NCBI RefSeq assembly: GCF_029227915.1
Contig: NC_079881.1
Location: 31,845,501 to 31,909,500 of the forward strand
Reading direction: 5' to 3'
DNA: 64,000 nucleotides
DNA from: Hydractinia symbiolongicarpus
Lineage: Eukaryota; Cnidaria; Hydrozoa; Anthoathecata; Hydractiniidae
The first letter of the stretch is position 1. Each line of letters starts with the position of its first letter. Shown in pieces: positions 25,295 to 39,817 of the stretch. The translations under genes were made by a program, and so were the position numbers. The notes beneath the pieces are model-generated. The model was given only the letters and a program-made list of their open reading frames with translations. It was not told the origin of the DNA and did not search any database.

Positions 25295-28200
25295 GAAGCG
25301 CTACCACAGCGCCCAGTGTAATGGCTGAGTTCCAGCAATCATGTCAAATTAAGAAAAATGTTATTTCTTGGAGTCCAATTGTCTCATTTATCATATTTAT
25401 CAGGTCGCAGTCCAAAGTTAGTTCAATTAAGACCCACAGTCAATCGTTTCATTGTTAAAAGCGATGGAACCTAGTAATATCAGAAAAATATCGCTAAATA
25501 CATGTTGGTACGAATAGGTGACACAGCCGTTGAAACTCAAACGGACTGACACCGTTAGAAGCTCAGTGAAATGTAGTATTTGAAACTGTCTTTATAACTT
25601 CAGCGCCAGCTAACGACTAGGATTGGTCCCACAGAAAGAAATGACTCATTAATCTAAATTTTTAAAAGAAGCGCTACCACCGCGCCCAGTGTAATCGCTG
25701 AGTTCCGGCAATCATGTCAAATTACGAAGAATGTTATTTCTTGGAGTCCAATTGTCTCACTTTCACCTTTATCAGGTCACAGTCCATAATCAGTTCAATT
25801 AAGTCCTACAGTCAACCGTTTTACTGTTAAAAGCGATGCAACCTAGTAATATCAGAAAAATATCGCTAAGTACATGTTGGTACGAATTTGTGACCCAACC
25901 GTTATAACTCAAACGGACTGACACCGTTAGAAAGTCAATGAAATGCAGTTTTTGAATCTGTCGCTATTTCTTCAGCGCGCGATAACACCTAGGATTGGTC
26001 CGACAGTAAAAATTGACTTATTTATCTAAATTTTTAAATGAAGCGATACCACAGCGCCCAGTATAATCGCTGAGTTCCGGCAATCACGTCAAATTAAGAA
26101 GAATGTTATTTCTTGGAGTCCAATTGTCTCATTTATCATATTTATCAGGTCGCAGTCCAAAGTTAGTTCAATTTAGTCCTACAGTCAATCGTTTTATTGT
26201 TAAAAGCGATGCAACCTAGTATCATCAGAAAAATATCGCTATATACATGTTGGTACGAATAGGTGTCCAATCGTTGTAACTCAAACGGACTGACACCGTT
26301 AGAAAGTCAATGAAATGTAGGTTTTGAAGATGTCGCTATTTCTTCAGCACGCGATAACGGCTAGGATTGGTCCTACAGTAAGAAATGACTCATTAATCTA
26401 AATTTTTAAAAGAAGCGCTACCACAGCGCCCAGTGTAATCGCTGAGTTCCGGCAATCATGTCAAATTAAGAAGAATGTTATTTCCTGGAGTCCAATTTTC
26501 TCATTTATCACATTTATCAGGTCGCAGTGCGATGTTAGTTCAATTAAGTCCTACAGTCAATCGTTTCATTGTTAAAAGCGATGCAACCTAGTAATATCAG
26601 AAAAATATCGCTAAATACATGTTGGTACGAATAGGTGATCCAATCGTTGTAACTCAAACGGACTGACACCGTTAGAAAGTCAATGAAATGTAGTTTTTGA
26701 AACTATCGCTATTTCTTCAGTGCACGATAGCGGATAGGATTGGCCCCACTGTAAAGAATGACTTATTTATCTAAATTTGTAAATGAAGCGCTACCACAGC
26801 AGCCAATATAATCGCTGAGTTCCGGCAATCTCGTCAAATTAAGAAGAATTTTATTTCTTGAAGTCCAATTGTCTCATTTATCATATTTATCAGATCGCAG
26901 TCCAAAGTTAGTTCAATTAAGTCCCACAGTCAATCGTTTCATTGTTAACAGCGATGCAACCTAGTAATATCAGAAAAATATCGCTAAATACATGTTGGTA
27001 CGAATAGGTGACACAACCGTTGAAACTCAAACGGACTGATACCGTTAGAAACTCAGTGAAATGTAGTATTTGAAACTGTCTTTATAACTTCAGCGCGAGC
27101 TAACGGCTAGGATTGGTCCCACAGAAAGAAATGACTCATTAATCTAAATTTTTAAAAGAAGCGCTACCACAGCGCCCAGTGTAATCGCTGAGTTCCGGCA
27201 ATCATGTCAAATTAAGAAGAATGTTATTTCTTGGAGTCCAATTGTCTCACTTTCACCTTTATCAGGTCACTGTCCATAATCAGTTCAATTAAGTCCTACA
27301 GTCAACCGTTTCATTGTTAAAAGCGATGCAACCTAGTAATATCAGAAAAATATCGCTAAGTACATGTTGGTACGAATATGTGACCCAACCGTTATAACTC
27401 AAACGGACTGACACCGTTAGAAAGTCAATGAAATGCAGTTTTTGAAACTGTCGCTATTTCTTCAGCGCGCGGAAACGCGTAGGATTGGTCCGACAGTAAA
27501 AATTGACTTATTTATCTAAATTTTTAAATAAAGCGATACCACAGCGCCCAGTATAATCGCTGAGTTCCGGTAATCACGTCAAATTAAGAAGAATGTTAAT
27601 TCTTGGAGTCCAATTGTCTCATTTATCATATTTATCAGGTCGCAGTCCAAAGTTAGTTCAGTTAAGTCCTACAGTCAATCGTTTCATTGTTAAAAGCGAT
27701 GCAACCTAGTAATATCAGAAAAATATCGCTATATACATGTTGGTACGAATAGGTGTCCAATCGTTGTAACTCAAACGGACTGACTCCGTTAGAAAGTCAA
27801 TGAAATGTAGTTTTTGAAGATGTCGCTATTTCTTCAGCACGCGATAACGGCTAGGATTGGTCCCACAGTAAAAAAAAGACTCATTAATCTAAATTTTTAA
27901 AAGAAGCGCTACCACAGCGCCCAGTGTAATCGCTGAGTTCCGGCAATCATGTCAAATTAAGAAGAATCTTATTTCCTGGAGTCCAATTTTCTCATTTATC
28001 ACATTTATCAGGTCACAGTCCAAAGTTAGTTTAGTTAAATCCCACAGTCAATCTTTTCACTGTTAAAAACGATGCAACCTAGTAATATCAGATAAATATC
28101 GCTAAATACATGTTGGTACGAATATGTGACCCAACCGTTGTAACTCAAACGGACTGACACCGCTACAAAGTCAATGAAATGTAGTTTTTGAAACTATCCC

Positions 28201-30502
28201 TATTTCTTCAGCGCGCGATAACGGATAGGATTGGTCCCACAGTAAAGAATGACTTATTTATCTAAATTTTTAAATGAAGCGCTACCACAGCGCCCAGTAT
28301 AATCGCTGAGTTCCGGCAATCACGTCAAAGTAAGAAGAATGTTACTTCTTGGAGTCCAATTGTCTCATTTATCATATTTATCAGGTCGCAGTCCAAGGTT
28401 AGTTCAATTAAGTCCTACAGTCAATCGTTTCATTGTTAAAAGCGATGCAACCTAGTAATATCAGAAAAATATCGCTAAATACATGTTGGTACGAATAGGT
28501 GATCCAATCGTTGTAACTCAAACGGACTGACACCGTTAGAAAGTCAAAGAAATGTAGTTTTTTAAACTGTCGCTATTTCTTCCGCGCGCGATAACGGCTA
28601 GGATTGGTCCGACAGTAAAAATTCACTTATTTATCTAAATTTTTAAATGAAGCGATACCACAGCGCCCAGTATAATCGCTGAGTTCCGGCAATCACGTCA
28701 AATTAAGAAGAATGTTAATTCTTGGAGTCCAATTGTCTCATTTATCATATTTATCAGGTCGCAGTCCAAAGTTAGTTCAATTAAGTCCTACAGTCAATCG
28801 TTTCATTGTTAAAAGCGATGCAACCTAGTAATATCAGAAAAATATCGCTATATACATGTTGGTACGAATAGGTGTCCAATCGTTGTAACTCAAACGGACT
28901 GACACCGTTAGAAAGTCAATGAAATGTAGTTTTTGAAGATGTCACTATTTCTTCAGCACGCGATAACGGCTAGGATTGGTCCCACAGTAAAAAAAGACTC
29001 ATTAATCTAAATTTTTAAAAGAAGCGCTACCACAGCGCCCAGTGTAATCGCTGAGTTCCGGCAATCATGTCAAATTAAGAAGAATGTTATTTCCTGGAGT
29101 CCAATTTTCTCATTTATCAGGTCACAGTCCAAAGTTAGTTTAGTTAAATCCCACAGTCAATCTTTTCACTGCTAAAAACGATGCAACCTAGTAATATCAG
29201 ATAAATATCGCTAAATACATGTTGGTGCAAATATGTGACCCAACCGTTGTAACTCAAACGGAGTGACACCGCTACAAAGTCAATGAAATGTAGTTTTTGA
29301 AACTATCCCTATTTCTTCAGCGCGCGATAACGGATAGGATTGGTCCCACAGTAAAGAATGACTTATTTATCTAAATTTTTAAATGAAGCGCTACCACAGC
29401 GCCCAGTATAATCGCTGAGTTCCGGCAATCACGTCAAATTAAGAAGAATGTTACTTCTTGGAGTCCAATTCTCTCATTTATCATATTTATCAGGTCGCAG
29501 TCCAAAGTTAGTTCAATTACGTCCTACAGTCAATCGTTTCATTGTTAAAAGCGATGCAACCTAGTAATATCAGAAAAATATCGCTATATACATGTTGGTA
29601 CGAATAGGTGATCCAATCGTTGTAACTCAAACGGACTGACACCGTTAGAAAGTCAAACAAATGTAGTTTTTTAAACTGTCGCTATTTCTTCCGCGCGCGA
29701 TAACGGCTAGGATTGGTCCCGCAGTAAAAAATGACTTATTAATCTAAATTTTTTAATGAAACGCTACCACAGCGCCCAGTGTAATGGCTGAGTTCCGGCA
29801 ATCATGTCAAATTAAGAAGAATGTTATTTCTTGGAGTCCAATTGTCTCATTTATCATATTTATCAGGTCGCAGTCCAAAGTTAGTTCAATTAAGTCCTAC
29901 AGTCAATCGTTTCATTGTTAAAAGCGATGCAACCTAGTAATATCAGAAAAATATCGCTAAATGCATGTTGGTACGAATAGGTGACACAACCGTTGAAACT
30001 CAAACGGACTGACACCGTTAGAAACTCAGTGAAATGTAGTATTTGAAACTGTCTTTATAACTTCAGCGCGAGCTAACTGCTAGGATTGGTCCCACAGAAA
30101 GAAATGACTCATTAATCTAAATTTTTAAAAGAAGCGCTACCAGAGCGCCCAGTGTAATCGCTGAGTTCCGGCAATCATGTCAAATTAAGAAGAATGTTAT
30201 TTCTTGGAGTCCAATTGTCTCACTTTCACCTTTTTCAGGTCACAGTTCATAATCAGTTCAATTAAGTCCTACAGTCAACCGTTTCATTGTTAAAAGCGAT
30301 GCAACCTAGTAATATTAGAAAAATATCGCTAAGTACATGTTGGTACGAATATGTGACCCAACCGTTATAACTCAAACTGACTGACACCGTTAGAAAGTCA
30401 ATGAAATGCAGTTTTTGAAACTGTCGCTATTTCTTCAGCGCGCGGTAACGCCTAGGATTGGTCCGACAGTAAAATTTGACTTATTTATCTAAATTTTTAA
30501 AT
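25295..30502. repeat. 14-monomer HOR copy 1 (5208 bp)
   Basis: Monomer starts: 25295, 25668, 26040, 26412, 26785, 27158, 27530, 27903, 28276, 28649, 29021, 29385, 29758, 30131. In type terms: D/E hybrid, F, A, B/C/D hybrid, E, F, A, B, A/C, A, B, A/C, D/E, F. Many private variants recur exactly 5208 bp later: TCCAGCAATC with AAGAAAAATG, GATGGAACC, CCACCGCGCC, GTCAACCGTTTTACTG, GCAGTGCGATG, GTAACAGCG, GAATCTTATTTCC, GTCAAAGTAAG and ATTCACTT. Monomer 29021 carries a 9-bp deletion that the second copy lacks. Confidence 0.92.
29021..29384. repeat. Monomer with a 9-bp slippage deletion
   Basis: At about 29111 the usual TTTATCACATTTATCAGG reads TTTATCAGG, removing one of two near-direct TTTATCA copies; the monomer is 364 bp. 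Its counterpart at 34229 keeps the full sequence (373 bp). The deletion therefore post-dates the 5.2-kb duplication or was lost from the other copy by conversion. It is the only difference I noticed between the two 14-monomer units. Confidence 0.85.
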
Positions 30503-33500
30503 GAAGCGATACCACAGCGCCCAGTGTAATGGCTGAGTTCCAGCAATCATGTCAAATTAAGAAAAATGTTATTTCTTGGAGTCCAATTGTCTCATTTATC
30601 ATATTTATCAGGTCGCAGTCCAAAGTTAGTTCAATTAAGACCCACAGTCAATCGTTTCATTGTTAAAAGCGATGGAACCTAGTAATATCAGAAAAATATC
30701 GCTAAATACATGTTGGTACGAATAGGTGACACAGCCGTTGAAACTCAAACGGACTGACACCGTTAGAAGCTCAGTGAAATGTAGTATTTGAAACTGTCTT
30801 TATAACTTCAGCGCCAGCTAACGACTAGGATTGGTCCCACAGAAAGAAATGACTCATTAATCTAAATTTTTAAAAGAAGCGCTACCACCGCGCCCAGTGT
30901 AATCGCTGAGTTCCGGCAATCATGTCAAATTACGAAGAATGTTATTTCTTGGAGTCCAATTGTCTCACTTTCACCTTTATCAGGTCACAGTCCATAATCA
31001 GTTCAATTAAGTCCTACAGTCAACCGTTTTACTGTTAAAAGCGATGCAACCTAGTAATATCAGAAAAATATCGCTAAGTACATGTTGGTACGAATTTGTG
31101 ACCCAACCGTTATAACTCAAACGGACTGACACCGTTAGAAAGTCAATGAAATGCAGTTTTTGAATCTGTCGCTATTTCTTCAGCGCGCGATAACACCTAG
31201 GATTGGTCCGACAGTAAAAATTGACTTATTTATCTAAATTTTTAAATGAAGCGATACCACAGCGCCCAGTATAATCGCTGAGTTCCGGCAATCACGTCAA
31301 ATTAAGAAGAATGTTATTTCTTGGAGTCCAATTGTCTCATTTATCATATTTATCAGGTCGCAGTCCAAAGTTAGTTCAATTTAGTCCTACAGTCAATCGT
31401 TTTATTGTTAAAAGCGATGCAACCTAGTATCATCAGAAAAATATCGCTATATACATGTTGGTACGAATAGGTGTCCAATCGTTGTAACTCAAACGGACTG
31501 ACACCGTTAGAAAGTCAATGAAATGTAGGTTTTGAAGATGTCGCTATTTCTTCAGCACGCGATAACGGCTAGGATTGGTCCTACAGTAAGAAATGACTCA
31601 TTAATCTAAATTTTTAAAAGAAGCGCTACCACAGCGCCCAGTGTAATCGCTGAGTTCCGGCAATCATGTCAAATTAAGAAGAATGTTATTTCCTGGAGTC
31701 CAATTTTCTCATTTATCACATTTATCAGGTCGCAGTGCGATGTTAGTTCAATTAAGTCCTACAGTCAATCGTTTCATTGTTAAAAGCGATGCAACCTAGT
31801 AATATCAGAAAAATATCGCTAAATACATGTTGGTACGAATAGGTGATCCAATCGTTGTAACTCAAACGGACTGACACCGTTAGAAAGTCAATGAAATGTA
31901 GTTTTTGAAACTATCGCTATTTCTTCAGTGCACGATAGCGGATAGGATTGGCCCCACTGTAAAGAATGACTTATTTATCTAAATTTGTAAATGAAGCGCT
32001 ACCACAGCAGCCAATATAATCGCTGAGTTCCGGCAATCTCGTCAAATTAAGAAGAATTTTATTTCTTGAAGTCCAATTGTCTCATTTATCATATTTATCA
32101 GATCGCAGTCCAAAGTTAGTTCAATTAAGTCCCACAGTCAATCGTTTCATTGTTAACAGCGATGCAACCTAGTAATATCAGAAAAATATCGCTAAATACA
32201 TGTTGGTACGAATAGGTGACACAACCGTTGAAACTCAAACGGACTGATACCGTTAGAAACTCAGTGAAATGTAGTATTTGAAACTGTCTTTATAACTTCA
32301 GCGCGAGCTAACGGCTAGGATTGGTCCCACAGAAAGAAATGACTCATTAATCTAAATTTTTAAAAGAAGCGCTACCACAGCGCCCAGTGTAATCGCTGAG
32401 TTCCGGCAATCATGTCAAATTAAGAAGAATGTTATTTCTTGGAGTCCAATTGTCTCACTTTCACCTTTATCAGGTCACTGTCCATAATCAGTTCAATTAA
32501 GTCCTACAGTCAACCGTTTCATTGTTAAAAGCGATGCAACCTAGTAATATCAGAAAAATATCGCTAAGTACATGTTGGTACGAATATGTGACCCAACCGT
32601 TATAACTCAAACGGACTGACACCGTTAGAAAGTCAATGAAATGCAGTTTTTGAAACTGTCGCTATTTCTTCAGCGCGCGGAAACGCGTAGGATTGGTCCG
32701 ACAGTAAAAATTGACTTATTTATCTAAATTTTTAAATAAAGCGATACCACAGCGCCCAGTATAATCGCTGAGTTCCGGTAATCACGTCAAATTAAGAAGA
32801 ATGTTAATTCTTGGAGTCCAATTGTCTCATTTATCATATTTATCAGGTCGCAGTCCAAAGTTAGTTCAGTTAAGTCCTACAGTCAATCGTTTCATTGTTA
32901 AAAGCGATGCAACCTAGTAATATCAGAAAAATATCGCTATATACATGTTGGTACGAATAGGTGTCCAATCGTTGTAACTCAAACGGACTGACTCCGTTAG
33001 AAAGTCAATGAAATGTAGTTTTTGAAGATGTCGCTATTTCTTCAGCACGCGATAACGGCTAGGATTGGTCCCACAGTAAAAAAAAGACTCATTAATCTAA
33101 ATTTTTAAAAGAAGCGCTACCACAGCGCCCAGTGTAATCGCTGAGTTCCGGCAATCATGTCAAATTAAGAAGAATCTTATTTCCTGGAGTCCAATTTTCT
33201 CATTTATCACATTTATCAGGTCACAGTCCAAAGTTAGTTTAGTTAAATCCCACAGTCAATCTTTTCACTGTTAAAAACGATGCAACCTAGTAATATCAGA
33301 TAAATATCGCTAAATACATGTTGGTACGAATATGTGACCCAACCGTTGTAACTCAAACGGACTGACACCGCTACAAAGTCAATGAAATGTAGTTTTTGAA
33401 ACTATCCCTATTTCTTCAGCGCGCGATAACGGATAGGATTGGTCCCACAGTAAAGAATGACTTATTTATCTAAATTTTTAAATGAAGCGCTACCACAGCG

Positions 33501-35719
33501 CCCAGTATAATCGCTGAGTTCCGGCAATCACGTCAAAGTAAGAAGAATGTTACTTCTTGGAGTCCAATTGTCTCATTTATCATATTTATCAGGTCGCAGT
33601 CCAAGGTTAGTTCAATTAAGTCCTACAGTCAATCGTTTCATTGTTAAAAGCGATGCAACCTAGTAATATCAGAAAAATATCGCTAAATACATGTTGGTAC
33701 GAATAGGTGATCCAATCGTTGTAACTCAAACGGACTGACACCGTTAGAAAGTCAAAGAAATGTAGTTTTTTAAACTGTCGCTATTTCTTCCGCGCGCGAT
33801 AACGGCTAGGATTGGTCCGACAGTAAAAATTCACTTATTTATCTAAATTTTTAAATGAAGCGATACCACAGCGCCCAGTATAATCGCTGAGTTCCGGCAA
33901 TCACGTCAAATTAAGAAGAATGTTAATTCTTGGAGTCCAATTGTCTCATTTATCATATTTATCAGGTCGCAGTCCAAAGTTAGTTCAATTAAGTCCTACA
34001 GTCAATCGTTTCATTGTTAAAAGCGATGCAACCTAGTAATATCAGAAAAATATCGCTATATACATGTTGGTACGAATAGGTGTCCAATCGTTGTAACTCA
34101 AACGGACTGACACCGTTAGAAAGTCAATGAAATGTAGTTTTTGAAGATGTCACTATTTCTTCAGCACGCGATAACGGCTAGGATTGGTCCCACAGTAAAA
34201 AAAGACTCATTAATCTAAATTTTTAAAAGAAGCGCTACCACAGCGCCCAGTGTAATCGCTGAGTTCCGGCAATCATGTCAAATTAAGAAGAATGTTATTT
34301 CCTGGAGTCCAATTTTCTCATTTATCACATTTATCAGGTCACAGTCCAAAGTTAGTTTAGTTAAATCCCACAGTCAATCTTTTCACTGCTAAAAACGATG
34401 CAACCTAGTAATATCAGATAAATATCGCTAAATACATGTTGGTGCAAATATGTGACCCAACCGTTGTAACTCAAACGGAGTGACACCGCTACAAAGTCAA
34501 TGAAATGTAGTTTTTGAAACTATCCCTATTTCTTCAGCGCGCGATAACGGATAGGATTGGTCCCACAGTAAAGAATGACTTATTTATCTAAATTTTTAAA
34601 TGAAGCGCTACCACAGCGCCCAGTATAATCGCTGAGTTCCGGCAATCACGTCAAATTAAGAAGAATGTTACTTCTTGGAGTCCAATTCTCTCATTTATCA
34701 TATTTATCAGGTCGCAGTCCAAAGTTAGTTCAATTACGTCCTACAGTCAATCGTTTCATTGTTAAAAGCGATGCAACCTAGTAATATCAGAAAAATATCG
34801 CTATATACATGTTGGTACGAATAGGTGATCCAATCGTTGTAACTCAAACGGACTGACACCGTTAGAAAGTCAAACAAATGTAGTTTTTTAAACTGTCGCT
34901 ATTTCTTCCGCGCGCGATAACGGCTAGGATTGGTCCCGCAGTAAAAAATGACTTATTAATCTAAATTTTTTAATGAAACGCTACCACAGCGCCCAGTGTA
35001 ATGGCTGAGTTCCGGCAATCATGTCAAATTAAGAAGAATGTTATTTCTTGGAGTCCAATTGTCTCATTTATCATATTTATCAGGTCGCAGTCCAAAGTTA
35101 GTTCAATTAAGTCCTACAGTCAATCGTTTCATTGTTAAAAGCGATGCAACCTAGTAATATCAGAAAAATATCGCTAAATGCATGTTGGTACGAATAGGTG
35201 ACACAACCGTTGAAACTCAAACGGACTGACACCGTTAGAAACTCAGTGAAATGTAGTATTTGAAACTGTCTTTATAACTTCAGCGCGAGCTAACTGCTAG
35301 GATTGGTCCCACAGAAAGAAATGACTCATTAATCTAAATTTTTAAAAGAAGCGCTACCAGAGCGCCCAGTGTAATCGCTGAGTTCCGGCAATCATGTCAA
35401 ATTAAGAAGAATGTTATTTCTTGGAGTCCAATTGTCTCACTTTCACCTTTTTCAGGTCACAGTTCATAATCAGTTCAATTAAGTCCTACAGTCAACCGTT
35501 TCATTGTTAAAAGCGATGCAACCTAGTAATATTAGAAAAATATCGCTAAGTACATGTTGGTACGAATATGTGACCCAACCGTTATAACTCAAACTGACTG
35601 ACACCGTTAGAAAGTCAATGAAATGCAGTTTTTGAAACTGTCGCTATTTCTTCAGCGCGCGGTAACGCCTAGGATTGGTCCGACAGTAAAATTTGACTTA
35701 TTTATCTAAATTTTTAAAT
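30503..35719. repeat. 14-monomer HOR copy 2 (5217 bp)
   Basis: Monomer starts: 30503, 30876, 31248, 31620, 31993, 32366, 32738, 33111, 33484, 33857, 34229, 34602, 34975, 35348. Every marker variant of copy 1 is seen at +5208 bp up to the 9-bp deletion and at +5217 bp after it. The first bases (GAAGCGATACC) still match the unit's neighbour rather than copy 1 (GAAGCGCTACC), so the junction falls just inside the first monomer. Near identity over 5.2 kb means a very recent duplication, or an assembly duplication that long reads should exclude. Confidence 0.92.
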
Positions 35720-38700
35720 GAAGCGATACAACAGCGCCCAGTATAATCGCTGAGTTCCGGCAATCACGTCAAATTAAGAAGAATGTTAATTCTTGGAGTC
35801 CAATTGTCTCATTTATCATATTTATCAGGTCGCAGTCCAAAGTTAGTTCAATTAAGTCGTACAGTCAATCGTTTCAGTGTTAAAAGCGATGCAACCTAGT
35901 AATATCAGAAAAATATCGCTATATACATGTTGGTACGAATAGGTGTCCAATCGTTGTAACTCAAACGGACTGACACCGTTAGAAAGTCAATGAAATGTAG
36001 TTTTTAAAGATGTCGCTATTTCTTCAGCACGCGATAACGGCTAGGATTGGTCCCACAGTAAAAAAAGACTCATTAATCTAAATTTTTAAAAGAAGCGCTA
36101 CCACAGCGCCAAGTGTAATCGCTGAGTTCCGGGAATCATGTCAAATTAAGAAGAATGTTATTTCCTGGAGTCCAATTTTCTCATTTATCACATTTATCAG
36201 GTCACAGTCCAAAGTTAGTTTAGTTAAATCCCACAGTCAATCTTTTCACTGTTAAAAACGATGCAACCTAGTAATATCAGATAAATATCGCTAAATACAT
36301 GTTGGTACGAATATGTGACCCAACCGTTGTAACACAAACGGACTGACACCGCTACAAAGTCAATGAAATGTAGTTTTTGAAACTATCGCTATTTCTTCAG
36401 CGCGCGATAACGGATAGGATTGGTCCCACAGTAAAGAATGACTTATTTATCTAAATTTTTAAATGAAGAGCTACCACAGCGCCCAGTATAATCGCTGAGT
36501 TCCGGCAATCACGTCAAATTAAGAAGAATGTTACTTCTTGGAGTCCAATTGTCTCATTTATCATATTTATCTGGTCGCAGTCCAAAGTTAGTTCAATTAA
36601 GTCCTACAGTCAATCGTTTCATTGTTAAAAGCGATGCAACCTAGTAATATCAGAAAAATATCGCTAAATACATGTTGGTACGAATAGGTGATCCAATCGT
36701 TGTAACTCAAACGGACTGACACCGTTAGAGAGTCAAAGAAATGTAGTTTTTTAAACTGTGGCTATTTCTTCCGCGCGCGATAACGGCTAGGATTGGTCCC
36801 GCAGTAAAAAGTGACTTATTAATCTAAATTTTTTAATGAAGCGCTACCACAGCGCCCAGTGTAATGGCTGAGTTCCGGCAATCATGTCAAATTAAGAAGA
36901 ATGTTATTTCTTGGAGTCCAATTGTCTCATTTATCATATTTATCAGGTTGCAGCCCAATGTTAGTTCAATTAAGTCCTACAGTCAATCGTTTCATTGTTA
37001 AAAGCGATGCAACCTAGTAATATCAGAAACATATCGCTTTATACATGTTAGTACGAATAGGTGTCCAATCGTTGTAACTCAAACGGACTGACACCGTTAG
37101 AAAGTCAATGAAATGTAGTTTTTGAAACTGTCGCTATTTCTTCAGCACGCGATAACGGCTAGGATTGGTCCCACAGTAAAAAATGACTTATTAATCTGAA
37201 TTTTTAAATGAAGCGCTACCACAGCGCCCAGTGAAATCGCTGATTTCCGGCAATCATGTCAAATTAAGAAGAATGTTATTTCTTGGAGTCCAATTGTCTC
37301 ACTTTCACTTTTATCAGATCACAGTCCATAATTAGTTCAATTAAGTCCTACAGTCAACCGTTTCATTGTTAAAAGCGATGCAACCTAGTAATATCAGAAA
37401 AATATCGCTAAGTACATGTTGGTACGAATATATGACCCAACCGTTATAACTCAAACGGACTGACACCGTTAGAAAGTCAATGAAATGCAGTTTTTGAAAC
37501 TGTCGCTATTTCTTCAGCGCGCGGTAACGCCTAGGATTGGTCCGACAGTAAAAATTGACTTATTTATCTAAATTTTTAAATGAAGCGATACCACAGCGCC
37601 CAGTATAATCGCTGAGTTCCGGCAATCACGTCAAGATAAGAAGAATGTTAATTCTTGGAGTCCAATTGTCTCATTTATCATATTTATCAGGTCGCAGTCC
37701 AAAGTTAGTTCAATTAAGTCCTACAGTCAATCGTTTCATTGCTAAAAGCGATGCAACCTAGTAATATCAGAAAAATATCGCTATATACATGTTGGTACGA
37801 ATAGGTGTCCAATCGTTGTAACTCAAACGGACTGACACTTTTAGAAAGTCAATGAAATGTAGTTTTTGAAGATGTCGCTATTTCTTCAGCACGCGATAAC
37901 GGCTAGGATTGGTCCTACAGTAAAAAAAGACTCATTAATCTAAATTTTTAAAAGAAGCGCTACCACAGCGCCCAGTGTAATCGCTGAGTTCCGGCAAGCA
38001 TGTCAAATTAAGAAGAATGTTATTTCCTGGAGTCCAATTTTCTCATTTATCACATTTATCAGGTCACAGTCCAAAGTTAGTTTAGTTAAATCCAACAGTC
38101 AATCTTTTCACCGTTAAAAACGATGCAACCTAGTAATATCAGATAAATATCGCTAAATACATGTTGGTACGAATATGTGACCCAACCGTTGTAACTCAAA
38201 CGGACTGACACCGCTACAAAGTCAATGAAATGCAGTTTTTGAAACTGTCGCTATTTCTTCAGCGCGCGGTAACGCCTAGGATTGGTCCGACAGTAAAAAT
38301 TGACTTATTTATCTAAATTTTTAAATGAAGCGATACCACAGCGCCCAGTATAATCGCTGAGTTCCGGCAATCACGTCAAATTAAGAAGAATGTTAATTCT
38401 TAGAGTCCAATTGTCTCATTTATCATAATTATCAGGTCGCAGTCCAAAGTTAGTTCAATTAAGTCCTACAGTCAATCGTTTCATTGTTAAAAGCGATGCA
38501 ACCTAGTAATATCAGAAAAATATCGCTAAATACATGTTGGTACGAATAGGTGATCCAATCGTTGAAACTCAAACGGACTGACACCGTTAGAAAGTCAAAG
38601 AAATGTAGTTTTTTAAACTGTCGCTATTTCTTCCGCCCGCGATAACGGCTAAGATTGGTCCCGCAGTAAAAAATGACTTATTAATCTAAATTTTTTAATG

Positions 38701-39817
38701 AAGCGCTACCACAGCGCCCAGTGTAATGGCTGAGTTCCGGCAATCATGTCAAATTAAGAAGAATGTTATTTCTTGGAGTCTAATTGTCTCATTTATCATA
38801 TTTATCAGGTCGCAGTCCAAAGTTAGTTCAATTAAGTCCTACAGTCAATCGTTTCATTGTTAAAAGCGATGCAACCTAGTAATATCAGAAAAATATCGCT
38901 AAGTACATGTTGGTACGAATATGTGACCCAACCGTTATAACTCAAACGGACTGACACCGTTAGAAAGTCAATGAAATGCAGTTTTTGAAACTGTCGCTAT
39001 TTCTTCAGCGCGCGGTAACGCCTAGGATTGGTCCGACAGTAAAAATTGACTTATTTATCTAAATTTTTAAATGAAGCGATACCACAGCGCCCAGTATAAT
39101 CACTGAGTTCCGGCAATCACGTCAAGATAAGAAGAATGTTAATTCTTGGAGTCCAATTGTCTCATTTATCATATTTATCAGGTCGCAGTCCAAAGTTAGT
39201 TCAATTAAGTCCTACAGTCAATTGTTTCATTGCTAAAAGCGATGCAACCTAGTAATATCAGAAAAATATCGCTATATACATGTTGGTACGAATAGGTGTC
39301 CAATCGTTGTAACTCAAACGGACTGACACCTTTAGAAAGTCAATGAAATGTAGTTTTTGAAGATGTGGCTATTTCTTCAGCACGCGATAACGGCTAGTAT
39401 TGGTCCCACAGTAAAAAAAGACTCATTAATCTAAATTTTTAAAAGAAGCGCTACCACAGCGCCCAGTGTAATCGCTGAGTTCCGGCAATCATGTCAAATT
39501 AAGAAGAATGTTATTTCCTGGAGTCCAATTTTCTCATTTATCACATTTATCAGGTCACAGTCCAAAGTTAGTTTAGTTAAATCCCACAGTCAATCTTTTC
39601 ACCGTTAAAAACGATGCAACCTAGTATTATCAGATAAATATCGCTAAATACATGTTGGTACGAATATGTGACCCAACCGATGTAACTCAAACGGACTGAC
39701 ACCGCTACAAAGTCAATGAAATGCAGTTTTTGAAACTGTCGCTATTTCTTCAGCGCGCGGTAACGCCTAGGATTGGTCCGACAGTAAAAATTGACTTATT
39801 TGTCTAAATTTTTAAAT
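34229..39817. repeat. Long-range duplication, left copy (15 monomers)
   Basis: Monomer starts from 34229: 34602, 34975, 35348, 35720, 36092, 36465, 36838, 37210, 37582, 37954, 38327, 38700, 39073, 39445. Private markers shared with the right copy 6706 bp downstream include AACGGAGTGAC, GAAGAGCTACC (36465), TTTATCTGG, GTTAGAGAGTC, CAGGTTGCAGCC, ATCGCTTTATACATGTTAG, CAGTGAAATCGCTGATTTCC and GACACTTTTAG. The copy overlaps the last four monomers of the second 14-monomer unit, so the duplications are nested. From 38327 on, the match is one monomer further away (+7076/7077 bp). Confidence 0.85.
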
